Assembly (NCBI GenBank): GCA_907163345.1
Contig: CAJQUN010000021.1
Location: 1-64,000, forward strand
Origin: Haberlea rhodopensis
Taxonomy: Eukaryota; Streptophyta; Magnoliopsida; Lamiales; Gesneriaceae
Length of the DNA: 64,000 bases
Direction of reading: 5' to 3'
Each line of letters starts with the position of its first letter. The stretch's first letter is position 1. Positions 35,741 to 46,133 of the stretch are shown here, piece after piece. The notes below the pieces were generated by a model. The model did not search any database and had not been told where the DNA came from. It saw only the letters and a program-made list of their open reading frames with translations. Position numbers and translations under genes: made by a program.

Positions 35741-37808
35741 CTAGTAATATTCATGAGTATTGTCATAGTATATGTAGTCTTGATTTGAACAATCTGTAGG
35801 CGCCATTGGGAAGTTTCCCAGGAAGTTAGCAACTCCTGCGCCAGGGAAATTATTGGCAGCATTGGGATCGATTCCTATTCCATGGTAAGCTTGATATAAG
35901 GCGGGACGATGACCAGGAAAACGGAACTCCGGAACAGCTGGTACCATATAATTCATCTGAGGACGATCATCCAGTATTCTTTGGCCGCTTGGAGGGAAAT
36001 TATTGGCAGCATTGGGATATATTCCTATTCCATGGTAAGCTTGATATAAGGCTGGACGATGACCAGGAAAACGGAACTCCGGAGCAGCTGGTACAATATA
36101 ATTCATCTGAGGACGATAAGGCAGTATTCTTTGGTCGCTTGGAGGGAAATTATTGGCAGCATTGGGATATATTCCTATTCCATGGTAATCTTGATATAAT
36201 GCGGGACGATGACCAGGAAAACGGGACTCCGGAGAAGCTGGTGCCATGTAATTCATCTGAGGACGATAAGGCGGTATTCTTTGATCGCTAGGAAGGAAAT
36301 TAGTGCGGCCTGGTGCAGAGATATGACCTGTACTAGAACTTGCTGAAGCCAGAATAGTGTGAATGTCTATGGTGTTGCCAACACTTTCGGCAGCCTGTGG
36401 TTGCACGTCTGTGGTACTGTTAACATGATCAGTACCAGAACTTGCTGCAGCCGGCACAATTTGCATGTTTCTGGTGTTGCTTACACTTGCTGCAGCCTGT
36501 GGTTGCATGTCTCTAATACCATTAACATGATCAGTACCAGAACTAGCTGCCTCCTCTTGTTGCATATTTATGGGGCGGCTACGAATTTGCCACCTACGTT
36601 TGCAGGCAGAATTATTCGGTGGATGGCCTGTACGAGAACTTGCTGTCACAGCAACAATTTGCTTACCATTAACACTTCTAGGAGCCTGTGGTTGCATGTC
36701 TGTAGTACCATTAACATGATCAGGTCCAGAACTCGCTGCAGCCGGAATAACTTTCATTTTTCCGATGTCGCCAACACTTGTGTCAGCCTGTGGTTGCGTG
36801 TCTCTACTACCATTAACATGATCAGGACCAGAACTCCCTGCAGCCGGAATAATTTTCATTCTTTCGGTGTCGCTAACACTTGTGTCTGCCTGAGGTTGCA
36901 TGTCTCTACTACCATTAACATGATCAGGACCAGAACTAGCTGCAGCCTCTTGTTGCATATATATTGTGCTGCTAACATTAGGATTGTGGACATTATTATG
37001 ATGATCTCCAGGGATGCGCTTCAACTGGTTTACCTTCAAACGCTTACCGTTGAGAATGTAGGACCGTCGGTACAGAACTCGATCGGCGCCACGTTTTATC
37101 CTAAAGGTGATATGGCCAGAACCTATGTCATCCAAGAAATAACAGTCGATCAAATTGCCAAAACCTTGAAAATATTTCAGGAATTCATCACCGGTAATGC
37201 CAGAACATGGCGATCCTTGTACGAATATACTTCTTTTGTCAAAAACTCCAAGCCTTTCAAAATTATCACCAGTTGTAGTACTCATTCTTTGAGATTCCAA
37301 AGTTTGCAGATCTTCTCTTTTTAATGCTCTTGAAACTTCAACCTGAGTTGGTAAAAATAATGCATCATAAGCATTTCTTGGGTCAAAACCAAGAAAATTT
37401 GGAGACAAAATTGAAATTTCACTTTGATTTTATTAAGCACTCGATCTTCTACAATGCGCTATCCAGAAACATGCAGCTAGCACATTGTAATTATGACCAA
37501 GAGAATCAAGAAACAAATTAAATTCGTAATAAAAGAAAGAAATATATTGTCAGCTTACTCACGCTACGATCATGGATGCAATGTGGTAGTTGCAGAATGA
37601 AAGGAACTCGAAAGGGGTGCGCGAAGACGACGAAGCCGAAACTGTGGGGACTTCCGGTGACACTGTTGTGCGGTATAATGGCTTCGGTGACGTCGCCGAA
37701 TTGCATAAAGTAGCGATTTAGATAATCTTGAGTGGTGTTTGGCGCTAAGTCGCGTATCAAAATCTTTCCCGGTTCAAATGGTAACTCTTCATCATCTGCC
37801 ATTTGCAT
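35741..37808 (-). CDS. RRM protein copy 3 (hnRNP1-like) with two kinds of C-terminal repeats
   Basis: Exon 1 is 37563-37808 (82 codons, start MQMADDEELP chosen by homology; an in-frame ATG lies upstream at 37901) with donor GTGAGT. Exon 2 is 35741-37342, joined in phase 0, giving about 615 residues. RRM1 has ILIRDLAP and SFGFVVF, but its last third diverges (AHPFRVPFILQ). RRM2 (IFVQGSPCSGITGDEFLKYF) has a weak RNP1, SGHITFRI. Next come five to six copies of a ~34-residue unit (SSG.DHVNG..DMQPQA), then three copies of an exact 50-residue, 150-bp unit (QMNY, FRFPGHRPALYQ, YHGIGI.PNAANN). The tail is Tyr/Asn-rich. Every frame is open over 1.8 kb, supporting selection. Its repeats are unrelated to those of copies 1 and 2. 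Confidence 0.75.
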
Positions 37809-37895
37809 GCATACAGATGGGCTTTCTTGAATTTTCAGCAAGGTCTTGTTAAACTGATACCGTTGGTATAATCGAGTGTGTAATGTTTCTTTTTG

Positions 37896-40800
37896 TGCCA
37901 AATTTAATTAAATATTATAAAAATAAATTTTTTTTATGAAATACCATGAAATGAAATTTTTAACTTTATATGATAATTCGCATACATGGATTGCGAATTT
38001 ATAAAAAAAAATAAAACTTAAAATAATTAAAAAAAGTTGAATTCACAGATGCCTTTAAAAGGCCATTACACATACAACTAAACTTGCTCATTTTCAGCAA
38101 GTTTTTTGTTGCTCCGGTGGAAAAAAAAAAAGGTATTTATTTGTACTTTTTTCAATTATTTGTTGTATATTCATATGCTAACAACATATTTTGTAATTTT
38201 TGTAGGTTTGAGCATTTTAAAAGAGTTTTAAAAAAAATTCTTGATTTCAAGGTATGCTTTCATAACATTTTGTGATGATAAATTTTAGATATGTTATATT
38301 TTATATGTTTATTTGATAGTGTTTGTTAATCATTATGGTTAATTATTAATAAAGACTATTATATTTGATATGTTTTTATCAATTGTAAAATTATTTATAA
38401 AAAATTGTCATGAAGAATTGCGGAGCTGGTTTGCACTTTCTTCAAAATATTATTTAAGAAACACGAACAAGGATTGTGGGTTCGCATTTCTTCAACAAAC
38501 CTGCCAAAACTTTTCAAAAATTTGGAAATTTTATTTCGAAAATTTTCTTTAAAAAATTTACTTATTTTTTCTTTAAAAAAATTATTTTAAAGAAAAAATT
38601 ACTACTTCTTTTTAAGTATAATTATAGAATTATTATTTATGTCATTATCAAATTTATCATTAATGACTTGAAATTATATTTTCGTAGATAATATGTCGGT
38701 TCGAAGTCAAATTGATGTTTTGTTATACTATGGTGGTCACATATCACATGATTGGATAGCAGTTAGTTACGATCGACCTCCAATAAGACATGAGAATGCC
38801 TCAAAATATTATAATATCTGAGTTGTTGATGATACTGTATGAATAGATATATATCGATAACCAAAAATATTCAATTAAAGTTTGGACCAAGCATATTTTC
38901 AATAATACTTTGGGGCCGGTCGAGCATTTACTAGAAATCACAAAGGACAATGATATTTGGTTTTTCTTTGACCCCGAAATTGGGAATGCTGGTGTGAATT
39001 TGTATAGTGAGGCATAAGAAATACACCACCATAATGTGCATGTCATCCAATATACTCAAGAGTTTGGCACATATATGTCAATGTTTACTGATCAAAACCT
39101 GGAGATACTGGCAGTCATACATGATCTTGCAAGTATGAAAGTTGAAAATAATTATGCTAGCAGTTCGGGTAATGTGGGACATAACATGCATATAACTGAA
39201 GGGGTATATGGCGATTCAAGTGACAATGGCATAAATGAGTATGCCAATGCCTGATTATTTTGGTCATGAAAACCATGTCGATTCCGAATCAGACGAGGTA
39301 GGGCTTAATGCTCATGATGATAGCGACGAAGATGTAGTTGTGATGTCCGGAAAAATTATATCTATTTAATAATAATTGTGGAATTGAAAGAAAATGAGTA
39401 TGAGATGAATTGTTATGCAAATTAAATAAGAAGGGGGTTTGTGCAAATATTGAAATTTATTCTTAAGATAAAAAAAAAAAAAAATTGGAATGAGATAATA
39501 TAATTGTCGATGAGATTAAATTAGACACTCTCTCTCCCCTCATTTCCTCACCATTCGGTTCCCCTCATTTCCCTTCCATTCCACCTCACCTCTCACGATA
39601 ACCATGACAGAAAGAAACTTAGCGATTCCATTAGATTTTTGAGCGATTCCTCCAAGGTTTGTGTCGGTGTGATGCTTCTTATTGTCTTAGTCAGTTTTGC
39701 GTATTGCCATTTCGATTTGTACACGCTTTTTTGCAATTTCTGATGTGTTTTATTTTATGGAAAAACGATGAGGTTGGGTTTTGGATTATTGCTCGAAAAT
39801 GGCTTCTAGCTTAGTATCTAGTTATGTTTAAGCTTGGGCAATCGTTATTTGAAGGATTTCATCGATTTTTCCCACTGCACCTTGTTCATGCTCTTTTCCA
39901 TTTCATCGCTCGTTTTAGCTACTGCACCTTTGTTTATTTTTTTAATCTAATATACTAGCATTATCATATCGAAATTATATAGGTGGTCTCAATATTTTAG
40001 CTTCGGACACACTACCCGGCATGTTTTGTGCGTATTTCGTGACATGCTAGATAGGTGTTTTGGGACCAGGTAATTTAAAGGTTGCAACTATTTAATTATG
40101 TTAGTGAGAAATTAAAAACTACGTGTTTATGCTCATTTCTTAGGTAATTATATTATGATTTTTTTGTCTTACAGTTATTTGGACACCATATGACGTGGAG
40201 TTGGACGATGATTGCCGAGTACAATGTCCAATGATAAATTATTCCATTGTGGAAATGCATCGTCCAGAAAGGGTTTTGCGACAGTTTGGTATGTTTCAAA
40301 CAGTCCCACCATCAATAGCTGACAGCCAGATGGACTTGCATAAGGTCGCTCGCCGAGGTCGTTATGGCACAAGTTGGGCAATGGAAACATAGTGACTACT
40401 TAGATCTGTGGATGGGCAGACGATATTATAATGTGAATGCCCCTCAAGCCACCAGCTCATATGCGTTATTGAAGATTACATGACGTGGTATGGTCAAATT
40501 ACCCGTCATATTATATATCCACCAGCCAATAATATTGACATGTGAGGAGATGTTGTTGCCAACCATATGGTGGATTCTCATACATTGATCTTATGCTTGG
40601 AGTATCCGATTCTTCACAATTACGTCCATATTTTGATGTCTCGCCTGTTGCATTCTCCGATTTGACTCCCCAATCTCGTGATATTTGTGAGTCCAGTGTC
40701 ATGATTAGACCTGATCAGACACAAACAAATAATGTTTGGGAAGCTAAGCCATATGGAAGATCACAAAAACAAATACATAGACGCTGTTGTGGGACCGGAG

Positions 40801-41019
40801 TAAACATTTAGAGTTATCTAAATAAAAATTAGACACAAGAAGCGTGAATTCAATACACGTTTCTTGTGTTTAATTTTTTTAAAAAAATTAAAAAGTATGT
40901 TGAAAAAACGCTATTCCAACTCGCGTTTCACTTTAATCCGTAAACATTTTCTTTGACTTTTTTATTTTTATATTATTTAATTAATTTTACCCAATTCTAC
41001 CATTGGTTTAATTTAGCCA
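37896..41019. mobile_element. MULE-like element with plant-mobile-domain cargo
   Basis: The left end (AAATTTAATTAAATATTATAA) and right end (in reverse complement, AAAATTAATTAAATAATATA) are inverted and match the ends of the 27.95-kb palindrome. The right side also shares GTGAAACGCG and TTCAACATAC with it. Inside are degenerate coding pieces near 38693 (MSVRSQIDVLLYYGGHISHD, like the N-terminus of plant MuDR-type proteins) and 40175-40392 (plant mobile domain). No clean target duplication was found, so ends are approximate; the right border may be overwritten by the LINE fragment. It starts only ~90 bp upstream of RRM copy 3. Confidence 0.6.
40175..40392 (+). pseudogene. Plant mobile domain (PMD) fragment
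   Basis: After an acceptor TTACAG the reading WTPYDVEL..., then IVEMHRPERVLRQFGMFQ and RRGRYGTSWAMET matches the plant mobile domain (MAIN/MAIL1 and 'serine/threonine phosphatase 7 long form' proteins), which occurs both in host genes and in Mutator- and Gypsy-type transposons. Only the C-terminal part is seen; downstream DNA is frameshifted (pieces near 40440-40740). Confidence 0.72.
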
Positions 41020-41280
41020 TGGTTATTCATCAGATTCCAGCAGAGAATATAGTACATCATATAGGTTTGATCAAGCTAAGCAGACCCAAAGATCTTTCGA
41101 GATCACTTTGGTTATATGTGGTATTGATTATTTGGAAGCATCGCAACAATGTAATCTTCAAGGGCACGGGCACAGTACCTTCCATCACAGATAAAATTTT
41201 TGAACAAATTCAAGTGCTCTCTTGGATCTGGATTTCAACTAAGGTGAGGAATATTGGCATGTGCTCTCTCAATGACTGAG
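41019..41280 (+). pseudogene. LINE ORF2 C-terminal fragment
   Basis: LWLYVVLIIWKHRNNVIFKG with a WIWI-containing tail before the stop matches the extreme C-terminus of plant LINE ORF2 after the zf-RVT domain. About 200 bp of 3' UTR-like sequence follows, ending TACTGATCAAAAA near 41495. It is in plus orientation and therefore independent of the minus-strand LINE at 32.7-35.3 kb. Confidence 0.65.
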
Positions 41281-41593
41281 TTATGAAGCCTTTGAATTGT
41301 TGTAGATTGTTTTAGCTAGTCTTGTCAGGTGTAATTTCTTGTTAGCAGTTTTTGCTAAACTTAGGAGGTAATGCTGTCAGTGTTTTGGATTTACTTAAGT
41401 AGTATGTAAAAGAGTTATTTCATGGTGTTAATGTTAAGGGTTGGTGCACCTCTTGTGCATGCTTAATAATATTTTCTCTTTACTGATCAAAAACAATTAT
41501 GGTATATTTCACCCTTATTAGTGTATCAAACAGTGTCTATATGTTTTCTATCGGCTCTTGCCATGTTGTAGTATCTCATCTGAACAATACATG

Positions 41594-41772
41594 TAGGGGC
41601 AGAGCTACCTATAAGCAAGTTGGGGGTATCTGCCCCCCCTTTCGCAATAAAAAAAATTTTACTCCCTAAAAATTACATTTTACCCCCAAAAATTTACAGT
41701 TGGCACCCTCATAAATTTTTTTTTTAAAAAATAATTTTGCTCCTCATTCCCATAATTCCTGTGTCCGCCCAT
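41594..41772. repeat. AGGGGCAGAGCTAC...TGTCCGCCCATG repeat
   Basis: It starts GGGGCAGAGCTACC and ends TGTGTCCGCCC with ATGTA on both sides. The interior has polypyrimidine runs and GTTGGGGGTATCTGCCCCC. It resembles the widespread plant GGGGCGGAGC family of degenerate transposons. Class unresolved. Confidence 0.4.
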
Positions 41773-41865
41773 GTACAACTTACAGGCCATATATATGCCC
41801 AACTTGACTTTAAAAATTCGTTTTAGGCTTTTCCTCCTCTTTCTGTGATCTTGCTCCTCTTATGG

Positions 41866-42058
41866 GAGCCTTGTCCATCTTGGGTAGTTTGGATCAGTTC
41901 CTTTTTTGGGTAATCTGGGTCAGCTCCTTTTCTGGATAGTCTGGGTAAGTTCCTCTCTATGTAGATTGCGTCAGCTCCTCTCGATTAGTCTGCATCTGCT
42001 CTACTTTGGGTAGTCAGTATCCACTCATCTCTAGGTAGATAGTGTCCACTCCTCTCCC
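41866..42058. repeat. Minisatellite, unit about 26 bp
   Basis: Seven imperfect units of GGGTAGTCTGGGTCAGCTCC followed by TTTTC or TCTCT. Confidence 0.7.
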
Positions 42059-42212
42059 AAAGTTCATGGGACACAAACAACGTCCCATCAGGACGCTCCA
42101 TACTTCGCAATCTTGTCTAACAAAGGTTGGTACATCTTGTTGGAACAAAAATTGCGATAAAAAAAAATTGAAGCAGAATTTAAAAGAAAAAAAGGAGGTT
42201 CGATGAAAAAAA

Positions 42213-42500
42213 CTATGTTAAGATCAGCATGTTTGAGTCGGTTAGTGTTGGACTAATTATGTTCCACAAAAATTAAAAAACCCTGCTATACAATCATCAC
42301 ATCACTATAAATGAAGTCGGTCCAACTTGTAGAAATTAAATGGCCACGTTGAGCCAATGCTATAATCTCCACGAATTGGTCCAATCATATGAATGGATTA
42401 ATGCTTCAACATGAAGATTTCAATGTTATAAATAGGAAGACATCCCAGCTATTTGAACTACTACTGCACGAGAGAAAGAACAGAATATCTTAAGCAAAAA
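42213..42500 (+). repeat. Possible degraded Copia LTR
   Basis: TGTTAAGATCAGCATG... includes a TATAAATAGGAAGACATCC promoter-like site near 42430 and precedes the Copia RNase H remnant. Weak similarity (ATCGGCATGGTTGAC) recurs after the polypurine tract near 43443. Borders are uncertain. Confidence 0.3.
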
Positions 42501-42929
42501 AAAAAAAAAAAATTATAGCTATAGCAATAGCTTTTGTGTGAAAATATTGCAATTGCTTTAGCATATCTTGGAAAATCGTTGTAATATCAAATTGCTGCAC
42601 TAAAAAATACTTTATACCTGGCGTAAAAAAACAGTAGCTGAAAAAAACAAGTAATTCTTGCCGGAAAAGTTGCAACAAAATGATAAAATTCCAAATCAAC
42701 AATTGCAAGCCAATCTCAACTTCGGTTGTAGTTAATGAAAAGTTGCAACAAAATGAAGGCGTAGCAAAAGTTGACAAAAGTTGTATTGAAGTTTAGTTGG
42801 ATCTTTGATCTACCTGCTTGATATCAAGATTTATGCAAGAACCGAGTAAGTTACATTATATAGTAGCGAAAATAATTCTACGATACCTTCAGGGTAACAA
42901 GACAAATTGGTATAAGTATGTCAAGAGAA

Positions 42930-43420
42930 AAAGAAAATAAACTGATTGGATACATCAGTCGATGATAGAACAAGTACATTTGGATATGTATTTTGTATTG
43001 TCCAAAAAAAATTAGCATGGCATCCAAGAAGCAGAAGACTAAATCACTCTCATCTCATCTGTTGAAGCTGAATATATTGCAGTAATCGATGCAACATGTG
43101 AAGTAGTTTGGCTAAGAAGAATTTTAGCAGAATTGCAACATAAACAAAAACTCATAGAACAACTTTTTGCCTAATATGTCAACTATCACAATGACAACGA
43201 ATCTAGTTTTTCATGCGAAATCGTAACACATTGAACTCCGTCATCATTATATCAAGAATCTGGTGAATAATCAAGAAATTCAATTGGAATTCTTGAGCAC
43301 AAAAGAACATATAGCAAATGGATTCACAAAAGCGGTAAGTACGGAGAAATTTGAGCAGCTCAGAAATGAAGTTAAATGAAGTTGGGATTACAAATTAAGT
43401 GGGGGTGTTAAAATTAATTT
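42930..43420 (+). pseudogene. Copia RNase H / pol C-terminus fragment with polypurine tract
   Basis: DDRTSTFGYVFCI, SVEAEYIAVIDATCEVVWLR, HIELRHHYIKNLV and IANGFTKAVSTEKFEQLR are the last motifs of Copia pol. They are followed near 43396 by AAGTGGGGGTGTTA, a polypurine tract and LTR start. Frameshifts are present. Confidence 0.75.
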
Positions 43421-43444
43421 GTGATTCTAGAATATTAAAATCGG

Positions 43445-43620
43445 CATGGTTGACTTTATCTTTTTTGCCTTCTACCACATAGTCTTTTGGTTGCTCGACA
43501 TACCCTTATTCTAATTCTCCATTTAGAAATGCTGATTTTACGTCTAATTGATAGACTGACAATTCTAATTTTAACAATTATTTATATGCGATAACAACTT
43601 ATTCAACCAAAGTGTAACAC
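43445..43620 (-). pseudogene. Copia reverse transcriptase fragment (minus strand)
   Basis: Minus-strand translation gives LSVYQLDVKSAFLNGELE, a stop, then GYVEQPKDYVVEG, the classic Copia RT motif. It is in opposite orientation to the neighbouring fragment, so it comes from a different insertion. Confidence 0.75.
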
Positions 43621-43821
43621 TTTATGGGTACTTAATAAACGATCTTTATTTATCACAAATACAATAGAATAATTAGACATGCATAATAATTACGTATACT
43701 CAATCTCAAAGAATTACTCACGAACATCCATTCTTAGAACAAGGGATAACTTTTATATGTAAATGTGATTAGGAGTGGGAGTGACGGTGGTGAGATTGAT
43801 CGATGGTGAAGGACGGAACTT

Positions 43822-44196
43822 TTAGTTGTTGGGAGGTGGAGGTGGTAGAGGAGATGTGATAATATATGGTGGTGGTGGTAGAGGAGTTTGTGGAGGTGGT
43901 GGAGGAGATTCGTTAATATATGGTGGTGGTGGGGGAGGTTCAGCTGGTTGAGGAGCTTCTGGAGGTGGCTCCCTCTTCTTACGAGGATTGGCTGACGGTG
44001 GGGGCGGACTGAATGATTCTCTGAGTTGGTGACGTAGTTGAGGGCGAGCGGGATTGAGCTTCTCCTTGGGTATTATTTTGAATTTGAATATAGACTTATT
44101 ATGAACTTCATCTGCGACTATACCGCTAGCGATCAAGCAAAACACTGCTGCGGAAACAAGGTCGTGCCACCGGCAGAATCTTGCCGGAGTTCCCAT
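43822..44196 (-). CDS. Small proline-rich protein with N-terminal hydrophobic segment
   Basis: A single-exon ORF of 124 residues. Residues ~12-28 (LVSAAVFCLIASGIVA) form a signal peptide or membrane anchor. A basic stretch follows, then from residue ~62 a PPPP-rich tail with two YI.(E/T)SP.PPPP blocks. The SPPPP and PPPPY patterns resemble extensin or hydroxyproline-rich cell-wall proteins, but the protein lacks a full set of SPPPP repeats. I recognise no orthologue. It may be a real orphan gene or a chance ORF over a GGTGG repeat; the N-terminus is not low complexity, which favours a gene. Confidence 0.4.
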   Translation of the reverse strand: MGTPARFCRWHDLVSAAVFCLIASGIVADEVHNKSIFKFKIIPKEKLNPARPQLRHQLRESFSPPPPSANPRKKREPPPEAPQPAEPPPPPPYINESPPPPPQTPLPPPPYIITSPLPPPPPNN

Positions 44197-44904
44197 CTCT
44201 TGGCTTTCCCTAAGTAGAATAAATAAATAGTAGATTGATGAAGATTTGTTTTGAATTTTTTATCAACAATAACACAATTATATAGTTGATTCCATGCTGC
44301 CATATTCAGTAATTGATAGGAAAATTCATACAGGGGGATATGAAGTGTCCTCTACGTCTAATGGCGGTCAAAAAGGAATACGCGTTATGACATAGTAATT
44401 CGAATGAAATATATAATGCATAATTTGAATTGTAATAACTATCATTTTCATTAAATGATATTAAATACATCAATCGATTTTTTGATCTACCTTTTGTGTC
44501 CAAATCAATAATTAAGCCAAGAAGGATAATAGCCTTCATCGATTGTTGATCTAGCTTTGTGTTCAAATCAATAATTGAGCTGGACATATGACCAGACTTT
44601 GATGAGAGAGAGGTTCCTCTTACACTACACTTGAGACAAAGTTGTTGTTGGATTTTGGGAACCCGTATAATCTTAACTTTGATGTTAACAAAACTTGTAA
44701 TTGTATTGATAACATATTTTGTTAAATGCGCAGCTCATAGATGATATCTTGGAACTTGATGATTTGAAAAGAAAAAGAAAAAAAGGCACCTTGTTAAAAC
44801 AAAATTTCAACATTGCTGAACTTGTGATTGGTGTACCAAGGAATTTTTCTGTGCACAAGTGACATATATGTATTGTCTACAATATAACAAGCTTGACCTA
44901 TCGG

Positions 44905-45043
44905 TAAGGGTGCTTAACGGGCCGGGTCAATCCGGCCCGGTTCGATCGGACCGGTTGGTTCCTTAACGGATCTGATCGGTTCCAAGATTATCGGATCTGG
45001 AACCGATCGGTTCCGGACTGGATCAATCTGTTAACCACCTCTA
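44905..45043. mobile_element. hAT-type MITE with 8-bp target duplication
   Basis: 139 bp. Ends TAAGGGTGCTTAAC and (reverse complement) TAGAGGTGGTTAAC form inverted repeats matching at 11 of 14 positions. Flanks CCTATCGG (44897-44904) and CATATCGG (45044-45051) match at 7 of 8. The interior is dense in CCGGCCCGG and GGTTCCGGACC-type motifs, typical hAT subterminal repeats. Non-autonomous. Confidence 0.85.
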
Positions 45044-45051
45044 CATATCGG

Positions 45052-46133
45052 CATACAAGTGGTCCCACATAAATGCTAATACATTTTTAATAAAGAACGC
45101 GATCAAATATAAGGTAAACCTAATACATTCATTTTTTAACATTTCTTCTCGGTGAATGTTCAATACGCTCCAGATTGTATCCTAGTTAGTGATCATTCGA
45201 CGTTTTTAAGTTTACTTGTTATTTATTTACTCCTAGATATGTACAAAATATTAAAATTAATTTATATATATTTAGTTTTTCTCTATTTTGAGTAATCATT
45301 CTGTCAATTTGTTGATAAAAATTGTAGTTAAAAAATATTGATGTGTGACACTAATTAATTTCTATTTTGATTTTTTTGTTAATAGTATTTATTATATTCC
45401 ATTAATTCTAGCAAAACTCAAATCTTAAGCTTCTGTTTTCCTCGAATCAATTTGTTTGTTATTAAAGTTTATTTTATAATACTAATTATTTGTATATACG
45501 ATCTTATTTAATTTAGTTATTATTTTAGGAATCGATAACTAAAAATTTCAATAATACAAATATAAAGTGATTTTTTTCATTTAATCCCATTCCCATTAAA
45601 AATTTCATTTTAAAAAATTGAAAATAGAATATAATTTAAAATGAAGTGAAAGTACATTTTGTCTCATGAGTAATATTATTAGTTTTTATTAAAATATATT
45701 TTTCTAAATTATGATTGAATCTTGATTGAAATAGAAATTTTAAATTATAAAGTTGGAAATAATAATTGGAAAAAGACTTAATAATTGGAATTCCTAATCA
45801 GCATCTCACAGTTCTACCAATAACATTTATCATACTTATGCAACTATAAGCGCGCCAACCACTAAATTGCACAAATACTGGCTTAAACCATCCATCTTAA
45901 AAACGTGGTGCCGATTTCCAATTTCTTTTGGTCTTGGTCAAAGGAGCGGATGAGTAACAACGACTTTTCATGTTATGTAGGTGTCCACTTATTTATTACA
46001 CGTAGAACACCACTCTTGACAAAAAGATTCAAGAATTTATTACCTTCTTGGACCTATGCACCTTCATCTCTTATACAAATTCTTGTTTCTGTTGGCAAAC
46101 AAAAGTCATTCTATTACCTTCAAGAAAATAGAG
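45052..46133. other. AT-rich upstream region of the LRR-RLK gene
   Basis: No gene or clear repeat seen. It presumably holds the LRR-RLK promoter and leader; no TATA box was assigned. Confidence 0.4.

Noticed and set aside
36359..37324. 321-codon plus-strand ORF opposite RRM copy 3
   Set aside because: It is the antisense of the repeat-rich RRM exon; its Cys/Thr/Asn-rich repeats merely mirror the sense repeats, and it matches no family.
44306..44587. 93-codon minus-strand ORF
   Set aside because: AT-rich, internally repetitive (IDLDTK), with no conserved features.
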